A stretch of DNA of 50,224 nt. It comes from an uncultured Eubacteriales bacterium (GTDB taxonomy: Bacteria > Bacillota > Clostridia > Christensenellales > Aristaeellaceae). Positions 31,842 through 42,789 of this stretch are shown here, piece by piece. The notes below the pieces were generated by a model that made no database searches, was not told the DNA's origin, and was given only the letters and a program-made list of their open reading frames with translations. Within the stretch, counting starts at the first letter, position 1. The number at the start of each line of letters is the position of its first letter. The translations under genes were made by a program, and so were the position numbers. The stretch lies in NCBI GenBank assembly GCA_902765305.1, contig CACWZI010000003.1, forward strand, positions 1-50,224, in the 5' to 3' direction.

Positions 31842-31890
31842 ATTGGCGACAGGGCATGATATCCTTTGGATTTCATGCCCTGTCGCCAAT
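31842..31890 (-). terminator. Perfect 18-bp inverted repeat, probable terminator of the zinc-ribbon gene
   Basis: Arms 31842-31859 and 31873-31890 (ATTGGCGACAGGGCATGA) are exact complements with a 13-base loop. It begins 7 bp after the stop of 31897-33273 and is followed on that strand by TTTATTAA. The arm length equals that of the inverted repeat at 39062-39115. Confidence 0.65.
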
Positions 31891-31896
31891 CGAGCG

Positions 31897-33273
31897 TTAA
31901 CCCGTCACGTCCATATACAGGTCGATCAGGCGCGGGTAGTATTCGGACTGGTACATCTGCTGGCCGTCCACGTAGGCGTAGGCCTGGTAGCTGCGGCCAA
32001 GGGTCGGGCTGGTGATGCTCGACTGGTTGACCAGTATGACCAGCTGGCGCGTGTCGGTGCCCACGTCCATGACCAGGCACTTGTTGCCGTCGTCGTCGGT
32101 GAAGCTGTCGATGATCGGGCCCTTGCACACGAAGCTCTTGTAGCGCCAGTTTTCGAACAGTATGCGCAGCTGCTCGTAATCCATGGCCCAGGCGCGGCCG
32201 GACATCTCGGCCAGGGAAGGCTTGTAATTCACATTCAGCACGATCTCAGCGTCCTGCTTGCCCTCCTTGGTGGCGCGGAAGCGGATGATGTTGTTGCCGT
32301 AGGTGGAGAAGTTGGCCACGAAGGAGAAGCGGCCGGTCGTCGGGTCCACGGTCAGGCTCTCCGGAATGTGGTCAGTGTCCACCACGATGGACGCCCCGGG
32401 TTCGGTGGTGCCGGTGACGGCCATGGTTCGGGCCGGCGATTCGGTGCTGACGGTGGTGTCCAGCTCCACCTCGATGTCGTAGTGCTGGCGGAAGATGACC
32501 AGCTCCCGGCGGCACTCCCTGTGGCGGGGGGTGCGCACGATCAGTGTGATCACGTTGTCGCCGATGGGCTTTACGCTGACATAGGTGGACAGGTAGCCGC
32601 TGCGGTCTACGGAGCCGGTGACGTCCTCGCCGTTGACGAAGACGGTGCTGCCGGGCACCACGTTCAGCGTCAGCGGATACACGCCCGTAACCACGGTGGT
32701 GCGCGCCTCGGCGGGGCTGGTGACCTGCAGCGGGCTGTCGGGCACGTCGATCTGGAAGTTGAACTGGGGCAGTTCGGTCTTTTTGCCGCTCTCGCTGATC
32801 AGCATCGGCGACAGGGTGATGTCCGCATATTCAATGTCCTGCACGCTGGAAGTGAACCATTCGGAATCCGGTACCTCCATGCGGGCCACGCCGCCCGAGA
32901 TCGTCAGCGAGCGCTCAAGCTCCGGCACGTAGATCTGGTCCCCGTCCTTTCCGAAGAAGATCATGGCGTGCCCCTGGCGCATGTCGTCCATCTGGACCTC
33001 GGACAGGGTGGGGGCGTAGGCCCCGCGGGTGTACAGTCGGGTCAGCTGGTAGCCCTTGATCCAGCTGACCAGCTTGTACGCGCCCACGCTGAGCCCCGCC
33101 AAAAACAGCACCACAAGCACCGCCGTCAGGGCCTTCTGGCCGGCGGTGCGCCTCTCGCGGGGCTTCTCCTGTCGCGATTCCGATTCTTCTCGGGCGGTGG
33201 GCAGCGGCTGTTTGCAGCTGGGACAGAACAGCGCCTCGTCCGCGCACACGCCGCCGCAGTAGGGACATTTCAT
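31897..33273 (-). CDS. Zinc-ribbon membrane protein with Ig-like extracellular domains
   Basis: The 458-residue protein starts MKCPYCGGVCADEALFCPSC. Cysteines 3, 6, 17 and 20 form a zinc ribbon, followed by a basic linker (26-43) and one transmembrane segment (about 46-68). The rest, about 390 residues, is predicted outside the membrane. It contains beta-rich Ig/cadherin-like stretches such as GVYPLTLNVVPGSTVFVNGEDV and VTGTTEPGASIVVDTDHIPE. There is no enzyme motif. Similar zinc-ribbon plus single-pass proteins occur widely in clostridia with unknown function. RBS GGAGG precedes ATG 33273. It is transcribed alone, opposite to the DUF6106 operon. Confidence 0.7.
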   Translation of the reverse strand: MKCPYCGGVCADEALFCPSCKQPLPTAREESESRQEKPRERRTAGQKALTAVLVVLFLAGLSVGAYKLVSWIKGYQLTRLYTRGAYAPTLSEVQMDDMRQGHAMIFFGKDGDQIYVPELERSLTISGGVARMEVPDSEWFTSSVQDIEYADITLSPMLISESGKKTELPQFNFQIDVPDSPLQVTSPAEARTTVVTGVYPLTLNVVPGSTVFVNGEDVTGSVDRSGYLSTYVSVKPIGDNVITLIVRTPRHRECRRELVIFRQHYDIEVELDTTVSTESPARTMAVTGTTEPGASIVVDTDHIPESLTVDPTTGRFSFVANFSTYGNNIIRFRATKEGKQDAEIVLNVNYKPSLAEMSGRAWAMDYEQLRILFENWRYKSFVCKGPIIDSFTDDDGNKCLVMDVGTDTRQLVILVNQSSITSPTLGRSYQAYAYVDGQQMYQSEYYPRLIDLYMDVTG

Positions 33274-33361
33274 GGGTGTAGCCTCCAGGGGATTTGCCTG
33301 TCATTATACCACAACCCCACCGCCGACGCAAAGATTTATGGGTCAATTTTGTGTTTATCTA

Positions 33362-33389
33362 TCGACAATCCTGAAAATTGTGCTATAAT
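33362..33389 (+). promoter_or_regulatory. Sigma-A promoter of the DUF6106-cysteine desulfurase-thiI operon
   Basis: TCGACA (33362-33367), 16 bases and TATAAT (33384-33389), preceded by an extended TGC. The same 13-base stretch AAATTGTGCTATA appears upstream of RNase J at 39107-39119. Confidence 0.75.
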
Positions 33390-33455
33390 ATATTCGTGGG
33401 ATTTTGACTTATCAGGGCCATAGGCGCAGAGCGTCTGGCCGGGAGGTGTTTCCAG

Positions 33456-34052
33456 ATGGACGATTTCCTTGAAACCATCGCCGTAAGGCGCAAACAGGGC
33501 ATGTACACGCTGATGTATTATGCGTGTTGGTTGCTCATCATCGTATTCGGACTGGTGGCGGTCTATTCGCTGGCCGGCATTGTCGGCGTCAACCCCGAGA
33601 CCGGGGGCATCGTGTTCACGTGGCAAAACCTGCTGATGACGGTGGTGTTTGGCGGCGCGGCCTATTTGCTGTGGCGCGCCAGCGACAACTGCCGGGTGGA
33701 GTACGACTATACCTTCACCAACGGCTGCCTGGACGTTTCCCGGGTGCTGAACAACAAGCGCAGGAAGTACCTGACGGCCCTTGAGATGAAGGACGTCATC
33801 CGCTGCGGTCCCGCCGCCGGCCCCGCCTTCCAGAAGACGCTGAAGGAGCCGGGCGTCAAGGTGCACAACTGGTTCGTCAACCGGGACGCCAACCTGTATT
33901 TCTTCTATTTCCAGCGCAAGGGCGTCAAGCACGTGATCGTGGTGGAGCTGACCGACGAGATGGTGGCCATGATCCGCAGCAAGAACTACCTGCCTCGGGA
34001 GGCCTGGTACGACGCGGAGGGCAAGCAGAGCTATGGCGTTCGCGTATCTTGA
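33456..34052 (+). CDS. DUF6106 family membrane protein
   Basis: This 198-residue protein starts MDDFLETIAVRRKQGM, typical of DUF6106. It has two hydrophobic segments in the N-terminal half (about 17-43 and 56-73) and a soluble C-terminal domain, without known catalytic motifs. RBS GGGAGG precedes ATG 33456. Its end overlaps the cysteine desulfurase start by 20 bp, and the three genes share a promoter, so it is linked to the sulfur-transfer genes by context only. The function is unknown. Confidence 0.8.
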   Translation: MDDFLETIAVRRKQGMYTLMYYACWLLIIVFGLVAVYSLAGIVGVNPETGGIVFTWQNLLMTVVFGGAAYLLWRASDNCRVEYDYTFTNGCLDVSRVLNNKRRKYLTALEMKDVIRCGPAAGPAFQKTLKEPGVKVHNWFVNRDANLYFFYFQRKGVKHVIVVELTDEMVAMIRSKNYLPREAWYDAEGKQSYGVRVS

Positions 34053-35178
34053 CAACAGCGCAACCACCCGCCCCTGCGAGGCCGCCGTCGCGGCGATGGA
34101 AAGGGCGCTGAGGGAGGAATGGTACAATCCCTCTGCCGTCTACAAGCCGTCGGTGGAGGCTTTCCGATCATTGCGCGATGCCCGCCAGAGGCTGCTGGAC
34201 GCCGTGGGCGGCGCCGGTTGCGACGCCGTATTCACCTCCGGGGGCACGGAATCCAACAACCTGGCCATACTCGGCGCGGTGGGCCGCATGCGGGGCAGGC
34301 AGGTGCTGGCTGTCAGCGCGGTGGAGCATCCCTCGGTGCGCGAGGCCTTCAACCTGCTGGCTGAACAGGGCCACGACGTGCGCGTGATCGGCGTGGACGC
34401 GGCGGGACAGCTGAAGTGGGACGAACTGGAGGCGGCGTTGGACGACGGTGCGTCGCTGGTCAGCTGCATGCAGGTGAACAACGAGACCGGCGCGGTGCTG
34501 GACGCCGCGCGGCTGCATGATACCGTGAACGGCAGGGCGCTGATCCACGTGGACGGCGTGCAGGGCTTCTTGCGCGTGCCCTTCGACATGAAGTTGGCGG
34601 ACCTGTATACCGTCTCAAGCCACAAGCTGCACGGGCCCAAGGGCGTCGGCGCGCTGGTGGTGAAAAAGGGCGTCCGTCTGAAGCCCAATCACGTGGGCGG
34701 CGGGCAGGAGTCGGGCCTGCGATCGGGCACCGAGAACACCCCCGGGATCGCGGGCATGGACGCTGCCATCGCCGAGCTCGTTCATATGGGCTCCGACATG
34801 CCCGAAAAACTGATGGCGAAGAAGCTGAGATTCGTTCAGGCGGTTCGCGAGGTCGTACCGGACGTGATCGTCAACGGCCCCGACCCGGCGGCGGGCGCGC
34901 CCCACATCGTAAACCTGGGCTTTCCCGGCGTGCGGGGCGAGGTGATGCTCCACGCGCTGGAGGGCGACGGCGTCTACGTGTCCACCGGCTCGGCCTGCTC
35001 GTCCAAGAAGCTGAAGGTCAGCGGCGTGCTGACCGCCATGGGCATCAGGCCCCAGGTGGCCGAGTGGGCCGTGCGCTTCAGCCTCAGCCCCCACACCACC
35101 GAAGAAGAGATCGATTATGCCGCCCGGCGCATCGGCGCACAGTACGATTTGCTGAAGCGGTTCCAAAGGAGAAAATAA
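34033..35178 (+). CDS. Cysteine desulfurase (IscS/NifS family)
   Basis: This 381-residue PLP enzyme removes sulfur from cysteine to form an enzyme-bound persulfide. PLP lysine K198 lies in SSHKLHGPKG, and active cysteine C322 lies in the STGSACSSKK loop. The CMQVNNETGAVLDAARLHD and GTENTPGIAGM motifs are intact. It ends 5 bp before thiI, so it is the likely sulfur donor for ThiI. This fits the NifZ-type desulfurases of Bacillus that pair with ThiI (established knowledge), rather than general Fe-S assembly, since no iscU or sufU is adjacent. Confidence 0.95.
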   Translation: MAFAYLDNSATTRPCEAAVAAMERALREEWYNPSAVYKPSVEAFRSLRDARQRLLDAVGGAGCDAVFTSGGTESNNLAILGAVGRMRGRQVLAVSAVEHPSVREAFNLLAEQGHDVRVIGVDAAGQLKWDELEAALDDGASLVSCMQVNNETGAVLDAARLHDTVNGRALIHVDGVQGFLRVPFDMKLADLYTVSSHKLHGPKGVGALVVKKGVRLKPNHVGGGQESGLRSGTENTPGIAGMDAAIAELVHMGSDMPEKLMAKKLRFVQAVREVVPDVIVNGPDPAAGAPHIVNLGFPGVRGEVMLHALEGDGVYVSTGSACSSKKLKVSGVLTAMGIRPQVAEWAVRFSLSPHTTEEEIDYAARRIGAQYDLLKRFQRRK

Positions 35179-35183
35179 AATCT

Positions 35184-36332
35184 ATGCGGGATGTTTTGCT
35201 CGTCCGGTACGGCGAGGTATTCCTGAAGGGTGCGAACCGCCCTCATTTTCTGAAGGTGCTCACCGACAACGTCAAGCGGGTGGTGAAGCCCCTGGGCGGC
35301 CACGTGTGGCTGTCCGATTCCCGGGTCTACGTTTCCGATTTCAACGATTTGCAGGCCTGCATCGACTGCGTCACGAAGGTGTTCGGCGTATACTCCGTCA
35401 GCCCCGCGGTGGAGATGGAGAAGGACCTGGACGTCATCGCCGAACAGTGCATTAAGATGATGGCCCCCTACAGTGGCACCTTCAAGGTGCAGGGCAAGCG
35501 CAGCGACAAGAAGTTCCCGATGAACTCCATGGAGCTGGCCGCCGAGCTGGGCCACCGGATCCTGGAGGCCAACCCCAACCTGAAGGTGGACGTCCACAAA
35601 CCCGAGCACAAATTGATGGTCGAAATCAGGGACAACGCCTACATCTGCGTGGAGGAGATCATGGCGGTGGGCGGCATGCCCATGGGCACCGGCGGCAAGG
35701 CGGCGCTGCTGCTCTCCGGCGGCATCGATTCCCCGGTGGCCGGCTACCAGCTGATGAAGCGGGGCGTGCGGCTGTGCGCCATCCACTTCCAGAGCCCACC
35801 CTACACCGGCGAGCTGGCCAGGGACAAGGTGCTGCAGCTGGCGAAAAAGCTGGCCTGGTACTCCGGCGGCATGCGGGTGTACCTGGTGCCCTTCACGAAG
35901 TGCCAGCTGGAGATCCACGAGAAGTGCCCCGACGAGCTGGGCACGCTGATCACCCGGCGCTTCATGATGCGCATCGCCCAGGTCATCGCCCGTCAGTTCG
36001 GCGCCCAGGCGCTCATCACCGGCGAGAGCCTGGGCCAGGTGGCCTCCCAGACCATGGACGCCCTGGTGTGCACCGACGCCGTGGTGGACATGCCGGTGTT
36101 TAGGCCCCTGATCGGCCTGGACAAGACCGAGATCATGGACATCGCGAACAAAATCGACACCTACGAGACCTCCATACTGCCCTACGAGGACTGCTGCACC
36201 GTGTTCACCCCCCGCCACCCGGTCACCAAACCCAAGCTGGACACCATGCCGAAGGCCGAGGAAAAGCTGGACATCGACGCTTTGGTGAATGAGGCGGTGG
36301 AGGGAACCGAGATGGTGATCCTCGAACCGTAA
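35184..36332 (+). CDS. thiI: tRNA 4-thiouridine synthetase ThiI
   Basis: This 382-residue protein starts MRDVLLVRYGEVFLKGANRP, with AAAGGAG upstream. Its layout is a ferredoxin-like N-terminus, a THUMP domain (about 60-165), and the PP-loop AMP-forming domain with SGGIDS (178-183). The length matches the short, non-rhodanese form, which receives persulfide sulfur from a dedicated desulfurase. It makes 4-thiouridine at tRNA position 8 and may serve thiazole synthesis. It starts 6 bp after the cysteine desulfurase gene stop, so they form an operon. Confidence 0.96.
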   Translation: MRDVLLVRYGEVFLKGANRPHFLKVLTDNVKRVVKPLGGHVWLSDSRVYVSDFNDLQACIDCVTKVFGVYSVSPAVEMEKDLDVIAEQCIKMMAPYSGTFKVQGKRSDKKFPMNSMELAAELGHRILEANPNLKVDVHKPEHKLMVEIRDNAYICVEEIMAVGGMPMGTGGKAALLLSGGIDSPVAGYQLMKRGVRLCAIHFQSPPYTGELARDKVLQLAKKLAWYSGGMRVYLVPFTKCQLEIHEKCPDELGTLITRRFMMRIAQVIARQFGAQALITGESLGQVASQTMDALVCTDAVVDMPVFRPLIGLDKTEIMDIANKIDTYETSILPYEDCCTVFTPRHPVTKPKLDTMPKAEEKLDIDALVNEAVEGTEMVILEP

Positions 36333-36336
36333 AAAC

Positions 36337-36432
36337 GAATTAGGAATGAGGCGTGAGGAATGAGGAATTGAGATAGCGTGGAGCGCCCACTATTCATTCC
36401 TCATTCCTAATTCCTCATTCCTCATTATAATT
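36337..36432. repeat. AGGAATGAGGAATT-type inverted repeat
   Basis: Degenerate units of GAATTAGGAATGAGG (36340-36370) are followed, after about 25 bases, by their inverse (ATTCCTCATTCCTAATTCC, 36395-36426). They give a large imperfect hairpin between thiI and the MrfA-like gene. It is a second repeat family, different from the CCTAAAA one. A smaller trace (CTCAATTCCTAATTATG) is at 48675. Confidence 0.75.
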
Positions 36433-38694
<2,262 letters not shown>

Positions 38695-38712
38695 TGGAAA
38701 AGGAGAATGAAC

Positions 38713-39033
38713 ATGGCAGAAGTCAAGATCTACACTTCCGAGGACATGAAATTTGAGAACCTGTCGAAGAACCACCTGACCCTGGTGGACTTCTGGGCCA
38801 CCTGGTGCGGGCCGTGCCGCATGATCGCCCCCACCGTGGAGGAGCTGGCCGCCGAGACTGAGGGCGTCACCTTCGCCAAGGTGAACGTGGACGAGAACCC
38901 CGACGTGGCCATGGGCCTGGGCATCCAGGCGATACCGACCCTGTTCCTGTTCCGTGACGGCAGGGCCGTGGACAAGGTCGTGGGCGTGCAGAGCAAGCAG
39001 GCCCTGAAGGCCATGATCGACCGGAACCGGTAG
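38713..39033 (+). CDS. trxA: Thioredoxin
   Basis: This 106-residue cytoplasmic thiol-disulfide oxidoreductase has active-site WCGPC (W31, C32, C35) and the cis-proline IPT motif (GIQAIPTLFLF). Start 38713 (MAEVKIYTS) is chosen because AAAGGAG stands 7 bases upstream. The preceding ATG (38707) is too close to it. It lies 18 bp after the helicase gene and could be co-transcribed. Confidence 0.96.
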   Translation: MAEVKIYTSEDMKFENLSKNHLTLVDFWATWCGPCRMIAPTVEELAAETEGVTFAKVNVDENPDVAMGLGIQAIPTLFLFRDGRAVDKVVGVQSKQALKAMIDRNR

Positions 39034-39061
39034 TACACTTCAATCAGCATTTTTTGTTTAC

Positions 39062-39121
39062 GCACAATTTCCGATAAAAACATCACCCACGCTGTGATTT
39101 TATCGGAAATTGTGCTATACT
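39062..39121 (+). promoter_or_regulatory. Perfect 18-bp inverted repeat with an extended -10 promoter, upstream of rnjA
   Basis: Arm GCACAATTTCCGATAAAA (39062-39079) is repeated exactly in inverse at 39098-39115, with an 18-base loop. TATACT (39116-39121), preceded by TGTGC, follows directly. It could be the terminator of the thioredoxin gene, or an operator where the second arm covers the -35 region of the RNase J promoter. A second TATAAT lies at 39195-39200. Which is used is not resolved. Confidence 0.65.
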
Positions 39122-39235
39122 TATTTTGGTATGCTGTGCGGTAGTATGCGCAGCTTTAGAGATCGAATCATGCGTTCGCCGGAGTCGGGCGACGTATAAT
39201 ATAGAAATATCATAACAGCAAAAGGAGGCTGTGTC

Positions 39236-40909
39236 TTGTCCAGAAAGAACAAAGAGGCGAAACTGAAGATCATACCGCTGGGCGGCCTGGGCGAAATCGG
39301 CAAAAACCTGACGGTACTTGAATATCAAAACGACATCATCGTCATCGACCTCGGCAGCATATTCCCCCGGGAGGATATGCCGGGGGTGGATCTCGTCATT
39401 CCCGATACCAGCTATCTGGAGCACAACCGGGAGAAGATCCGGGGCTATTTCATCACCCACGGCCACGAGGACCACATCGGCGCGGTGCCCTATGTGCTGC
39501 GCAACCTGCCCGCGCCGGTCTACGGCACGAAGCTGACCCTGGCGCTGTGCGAGCACAAGCTGAAGGAGCACCGGCTGCAGAACGTGGCCCCGCTGAACGT
39601 GGTCAGCGAGGGCGACGTCATCCATGCGGGCTGCTTTTCCGTGGAATTCATCCACGTGAACCACTCCATCGCGGGGGCCTGCGCCCTGGCGATCAAAACC
39701 CCGGTGGGCACCATCGTTCACACCGGCGACTTCAAGGTGGACTACACCCCCATGGACGGCGCGCCCATCGACCTGGGCCGGCTGGCCGAGCTGGGGCAGG
39801 AGGGCGTGCTGGCGCTGCTGTGCGATTCCACCAACGCCGAGCGCCCGGGCTACACCATGTCCGAAAAGAAGGTGGCCGCCACCTTCAACGAGCTGTTCCA
39901 GAAGGCGGACGGCCGGGTGATCATCGCCATGTTCGCCAGCAACGTGCACCGCATCCAGTCGGTGGTGGACTGCTGCCAGCACTTCCACCGCAAGATCTGC
40001 CTGATGGGGCGCAGCATGGTCAACGTGTCCAAGGTGGCCATGCAGCTGGGCTACCTGAAGATCCCGGACGGCATGCTGATCTCCGCCGAGGAGATCGACC
40101 GCTATCCCGACGAACAGATCGCCGTGGTCACCACCGGCAGCCAGGGCGAGCCCATGAGCGGCCTTTCCCGCATGGCCTTTGCCGAGCACCGCAAGCTGGA
40201 GATCCGCGAGGACGACATGGTCATACTGTCGGCCTCACCGATTCCAGGCAACGAGAAGTCGGTCTCCCGGGTCATCAACCAGCTGATCCGCATCGGCGCG
40301 AACGTGATCTACGATTCCCTGGCCGAGGTGCACACCTCCGGCCACGCTCGCCAGGAGGAGCTGAAGCTGATGCACTCGCTGATCAAGCCGAAGTTCTTCA
40401 TACCGGTGCACGGCGAGTACCGGCACCTGTACCACCACGCGAACCTGGCCCTGTCGCTGGGCATGTCCCCGGACAACGTGCTTATGGTGGAGATCGGCGA
40501 CGTGATCGAGCTGGGGCCGGATTCACTGGATGTGACCGGCGTGGTGCCCAGTGGTTCGGTGCTGATCGACGGCCTGGGCATCGGCGACGTGGGCGCGGTG
40601 GTGCTGCGGGATCGCAAGCACCTGGCCGAGGACGGCCTTTTGATCGTGGTGATGGGCCTGGATCACGAGCTGGGCTCGGTGATCTCCGGGCCGGACATCA
40701 TCAGCCGGGGCTTTGTGTACGTGAGGGAATCCGACGAGCTGGTGGAGGGCGCCCGTGCGGCGGCCATGCGGGCCATCGACGCCTTCGGCCCCATCGACGC
40801 CACCGACTGGAACCGTTTGAAGAACGACGTGCGCGAATCGGTGCAGCGTTACATCTTCGACACGATCAAGCGAAACCCGATGATATTGCCGATCATCGTG
40901 GAGATATAG
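39236..40909 (+). CDS. rnj: Ribonuclease J
   Basis: This 557-residue metallo-beta-lactamase and beta-CASP nuclease matures and degrades mRNA, with both endonuclease and 5' exonuclease activity. H75, H77, D79 and H80 lie in ITHGHEDHIGA, and the later SASPIPGNEKSV and HTSGHARQEELKLM motifs are intact. The start codon is TTG 39236 (MSRKNKEAKLK), backed by AAAAGGAGG; a rarer start often linked to translational control. The protein matches the J1-like form. Confidence 0.95.
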   Translation: MSRKNKEAKLKIIPLGGLGEIGKNLTVLEYQNDIIVIDLGSIFPREDMPGVDLVIPDTSYLEHNREKIRGYFITHGHEDHIGAVPYVLRNLPAPVYGTKLTLALCEHKLKEHRLQNVAPLNVVSEGDVIHAGCFSVEFIHVNHSIAGACALAIKTPVGTIVHTGDFKVDYTPMDGAPIDLGRLAELGQEGVLALLCDSTNAERPGYTMSEKKVAATFNELFQKADGRVIIAMFASNVHRIQSVVDCCQHFHRKICLMGRSMVNVSKVAMQLGYLKIPDGMLISAEEIDRYPDEQIAVVTTGSQGEPMSGLSRMAFAEHRKLEIREDDMVILSASPIPGNEKSVSRVINQLIRIGANVIYDSLAEVHTSGHARQEELKLMHSLIKPKFFIPVHGEYRHLYHHANLALSLGMSPDNVLMVEIGDVIELGPDSLDVTGVVPSGSVLIDGLGIGDVGAVVLRDRKHLAEDGLLIVVMGLDHELGSVISGPDIISRGFVYVRESDELVEGARAAAMRAIDAFGPIDATDWNRLKNDVRESVQRYIFDTIKRNPMILPIIVEI

Positions 40910-40924
40910 GGATTAGGGATTAGG

Positions 40925-41008
40925 AATGGCGATCTGCCGCCACAGACCCTGTAACAGCGGCAACCTGCCGCCACAGATCCTTTAACGGCGGCAACCTGCC
41001 GCCACAAA
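40925..41008. repeat. Short palindromic repeat array (GGCGGCAACCTGCCGCC type)
   Basis: Two to three copies of a unit, GCGGCAACCTGCCGCCACAG plus 10-11 bases, repeat in tandem between rnj and ylbF. Each is a 7-bp stem with loop ACC. It is the inverted version of the repeat at 42790-42949. Confidence 0.8.
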
Positions 41009-41020
41009 ACGGAGGACATG

Positions 41021-41371
41021 ATGAATCCATACGATCAGGCCCACGCTCTGGCAAAATCGCTGAAGGAGAGCGAGGAATACACCGAATACATGCGCCTGAA
41101 GCAGGTCGCCTACGACGACAGCACCAACAAGGCGCTGCTGGACGAATACAAGCGGCTGCAGTTCAGGATGCAGGCCAAGCTGGCCTCGAGGGAGAATATG
41201 CCCGAGGAGGATTTGCAGCGCCTCCAGCAGATCGGCGCGCTTTTGCAGTTCAATCCGGATGTCAGCGCCTACCTGATGGCGGAATTCCGATTCCAGCGGA
41301 TGCTGTCGGACATCTTCAAGATCCTCGCCGACGTGGCTGGCATCGACCTGGACATGCTGTCGCAGGGATAA
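41021..41371 (+). CDS. YlbF/YmcA family protein
   Basis: The protein has 116 residues from ATG 41021 (the ATG 3 bases earlier is too close to GGAGG). The layout is alpha-helical throughout (SLKESEEYTEYMRLKQVAYD; LDEYKRLQFRMQAKLA). YlbF and YmcA form, with YaaT, the RicAFT complex, which affects RNA processing by RNase Y, competence and biofilm formation (known in Bacillus). The RNase J gene upstream may be related in function. It cannot be told from sequence alone whether this is YlbF or YmcA, but the length fits YlbF better. Confidence 0.85.
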   Translation: MNPYDQAHALAKSLKESEEYTEYMRLKQVAYDDSTNKALLDEYKRLQFRMQAKLASRENMPEEDLQRLQQIGALLQFNPDVSAYLMAEFRFQRMLSDIFKILADVAGIDLDMLSQG

Positions 41372-41402
41372 GCACGTTATAGGAATTCCTTTGGAGGCTC
41401 AA

Positions 41403-42689
41403 ATGGCAAGAAAGAGAAAGCGGCGCGGCTCACAGCAGCGCAAGCCGCTCTTCCAATCGGAAAAATACAGCATACGCGCCCTGCACGAGGACCGCGAATA
41501 CGGCATGTACTGGTACGCCTGGCTTTGGAAGATCGTCAGGCCCCTGCTGATCTTCCTGTGCGCGGTGCTGATGGTCACCGGCATCGTGAAGGTGGGCTAT
41601 GATCGCGTCTACAACGCATTCTTTGCCCCTGTGCAGGGGGACAACGCCGAGATGGTCACCTTCCAGATCGACAGCGGCGAGACTGTCGCCAAGATCGGCG
41701 AGCGCCTGCAGGCGGCCAACCTGCTGCGGGATAGCCGGGTGTTCAAGTACATGGTGCAGTTCCGGGGGCTGACCAACGCGCTGAGCTACGGTACCTTCAA
41801 GCTGTCTCCAGGCATGAACGCCGACCAGATCATCACCGAGCTGACCTCCGGCAGCCAGACCAACGAGCGGGTCATCACCATCGTGCCCGGCTGGACGGCG
41901 GAGGACATCGCGAAATACCTGGTGAGCATCGGCGCGCTTGAGGATACCGGCGAGTTCCTTCGGCTGTGCAACGACGTGGACCGCTTCGTGGGCAGCAGCT
42001 ACGCCCTGCGGGACGCCCAGAACAACGGCACGTTGAAGGGCCGCAAGTACGCGCTGGAGGGCTACCTGGCCCCGGACACCTACCGGATCTTCATCTCTGC
42101 CACCGCCGAGAGCATCATTCGCACGCTGCTGAACCAGCACAACAAGGTGGTGGACACCGTGTTCTACGCCGATCACACCGCGTACTACGCTGACGCGGAG
42201 GGCGTCTACCACGAGGTGGAGAAGTACGACAGCAAGCTGACCATGGACCAGACCGTCACGCTGGCTTCGATGATCGAAAAGGAGGCCGCCAACCGGGAGG
42301 ATTACGCCAGGGTTTCCGCGGTATTCCACAACCGGCTGAACCTGGGCATGAAGCTGGAGAGCGACCCGACGGTCACCTACCTCAGCGGCGCGCACAAGCT
42401 GGCCCTCTCCGACGCGGAGATCGCCCAGCAGAATGCGTACAACACCTACTATGTGCCCGCCCTGCCCGCCGGTCCCATCTGCAACCCGTCGGCGGCGGCG
42501 CTGGAGGCCGCCATGCTGCCGGATATGCAATACATCAAGGACGGCTACCTCTACTTCTGCGCGACGGAGCCCGGCTCCGGCAAGCTGGCCTTCTCCATCT
42601 CCAAGGCGGAGCACGAGGCCAACGTGGCGCTGTACCGCCCGCTGTGGGAGGAGTACGACCGCCAGCAGGCGGCCGCCCAGACCCCGTAG
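41403..42689 (+). CDS. mltG: Endolytic transglycosylase MltG
   Basis: This 428-residue protein has a basic N-terminus and a transmembrane segment (about 42-64). A LysM-like region follows (about 85-125, VTFQIDSGETVAKIGERLQA), then the YceG domain. The catalytic Glu is E292 in ASMIEKEAANREDY, and the typical NTYYVPALPAGPICNPS block is present. It cuts nascent glycan strands to end elongation. Start 41403 has GGAGG at 5 bases. The stop codon TAG (42687-42689) lies inside the first unit of the 12-bp tandem repeat that follows. Confidence 0.95.
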   Translation: MARKRKRRGSQQRKPLFQSEKYSIRALHEDREYGMYWYAWLWKIVRPLLIFLCAVLMVTGIVKVGYDRVYNAFFAPVQGDNAEMVTFQIDSGETVAKIGERLQAANLLRDSRVFKYMVQFRGLTNALSYGTFKLSPGMNADQIITELTSGSQTNERVITIVPGWTAEDIAKYLVSIGALEDTGEFLRLCNDVDRFVGSSYALRDAQNNGTLKGRKYALEGYLAPDTYRIFISATAESIIRTLLNQHNKVVDTVFYADHTAYYADAEGVYHEVEKYDSKLTMDQTVTLASMIEKEAANREDYARVSAVFHNRLNLGMKLESDPTVTYLSGAHKLALSDAEIAQQNAYNTYYVPALPAGPICNPSAAALEAAMLPDMQYIKDGYLYFCATEPGSGKLAFSISKAEHEANVALYRPLWEEYDRQQAAAQTP

Positions 42690-42744
42690 CGGCGACCGTA
42701 GCGGCGACCGTAGCGGCGACCGTAGCGGCGACCGTAGCGGCGAC
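42685..42744. repeat. 12-bp tandem repeat overlapping the mltG stop
   Basis: Five exact copies of CGTAGCGGCGAC. Because the unit is 12 bp, each copy carries an in-frame TAG, so changes in copy number would not alter the MltG protein. A GGCGACTATCAGTCGCC palindrome follows. Confidence 0.9.
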
Positions 42745-42789
42745 TATCAGTCGCCACAGGGCAACCGTTGCCAATATACGCAGGCTCTG

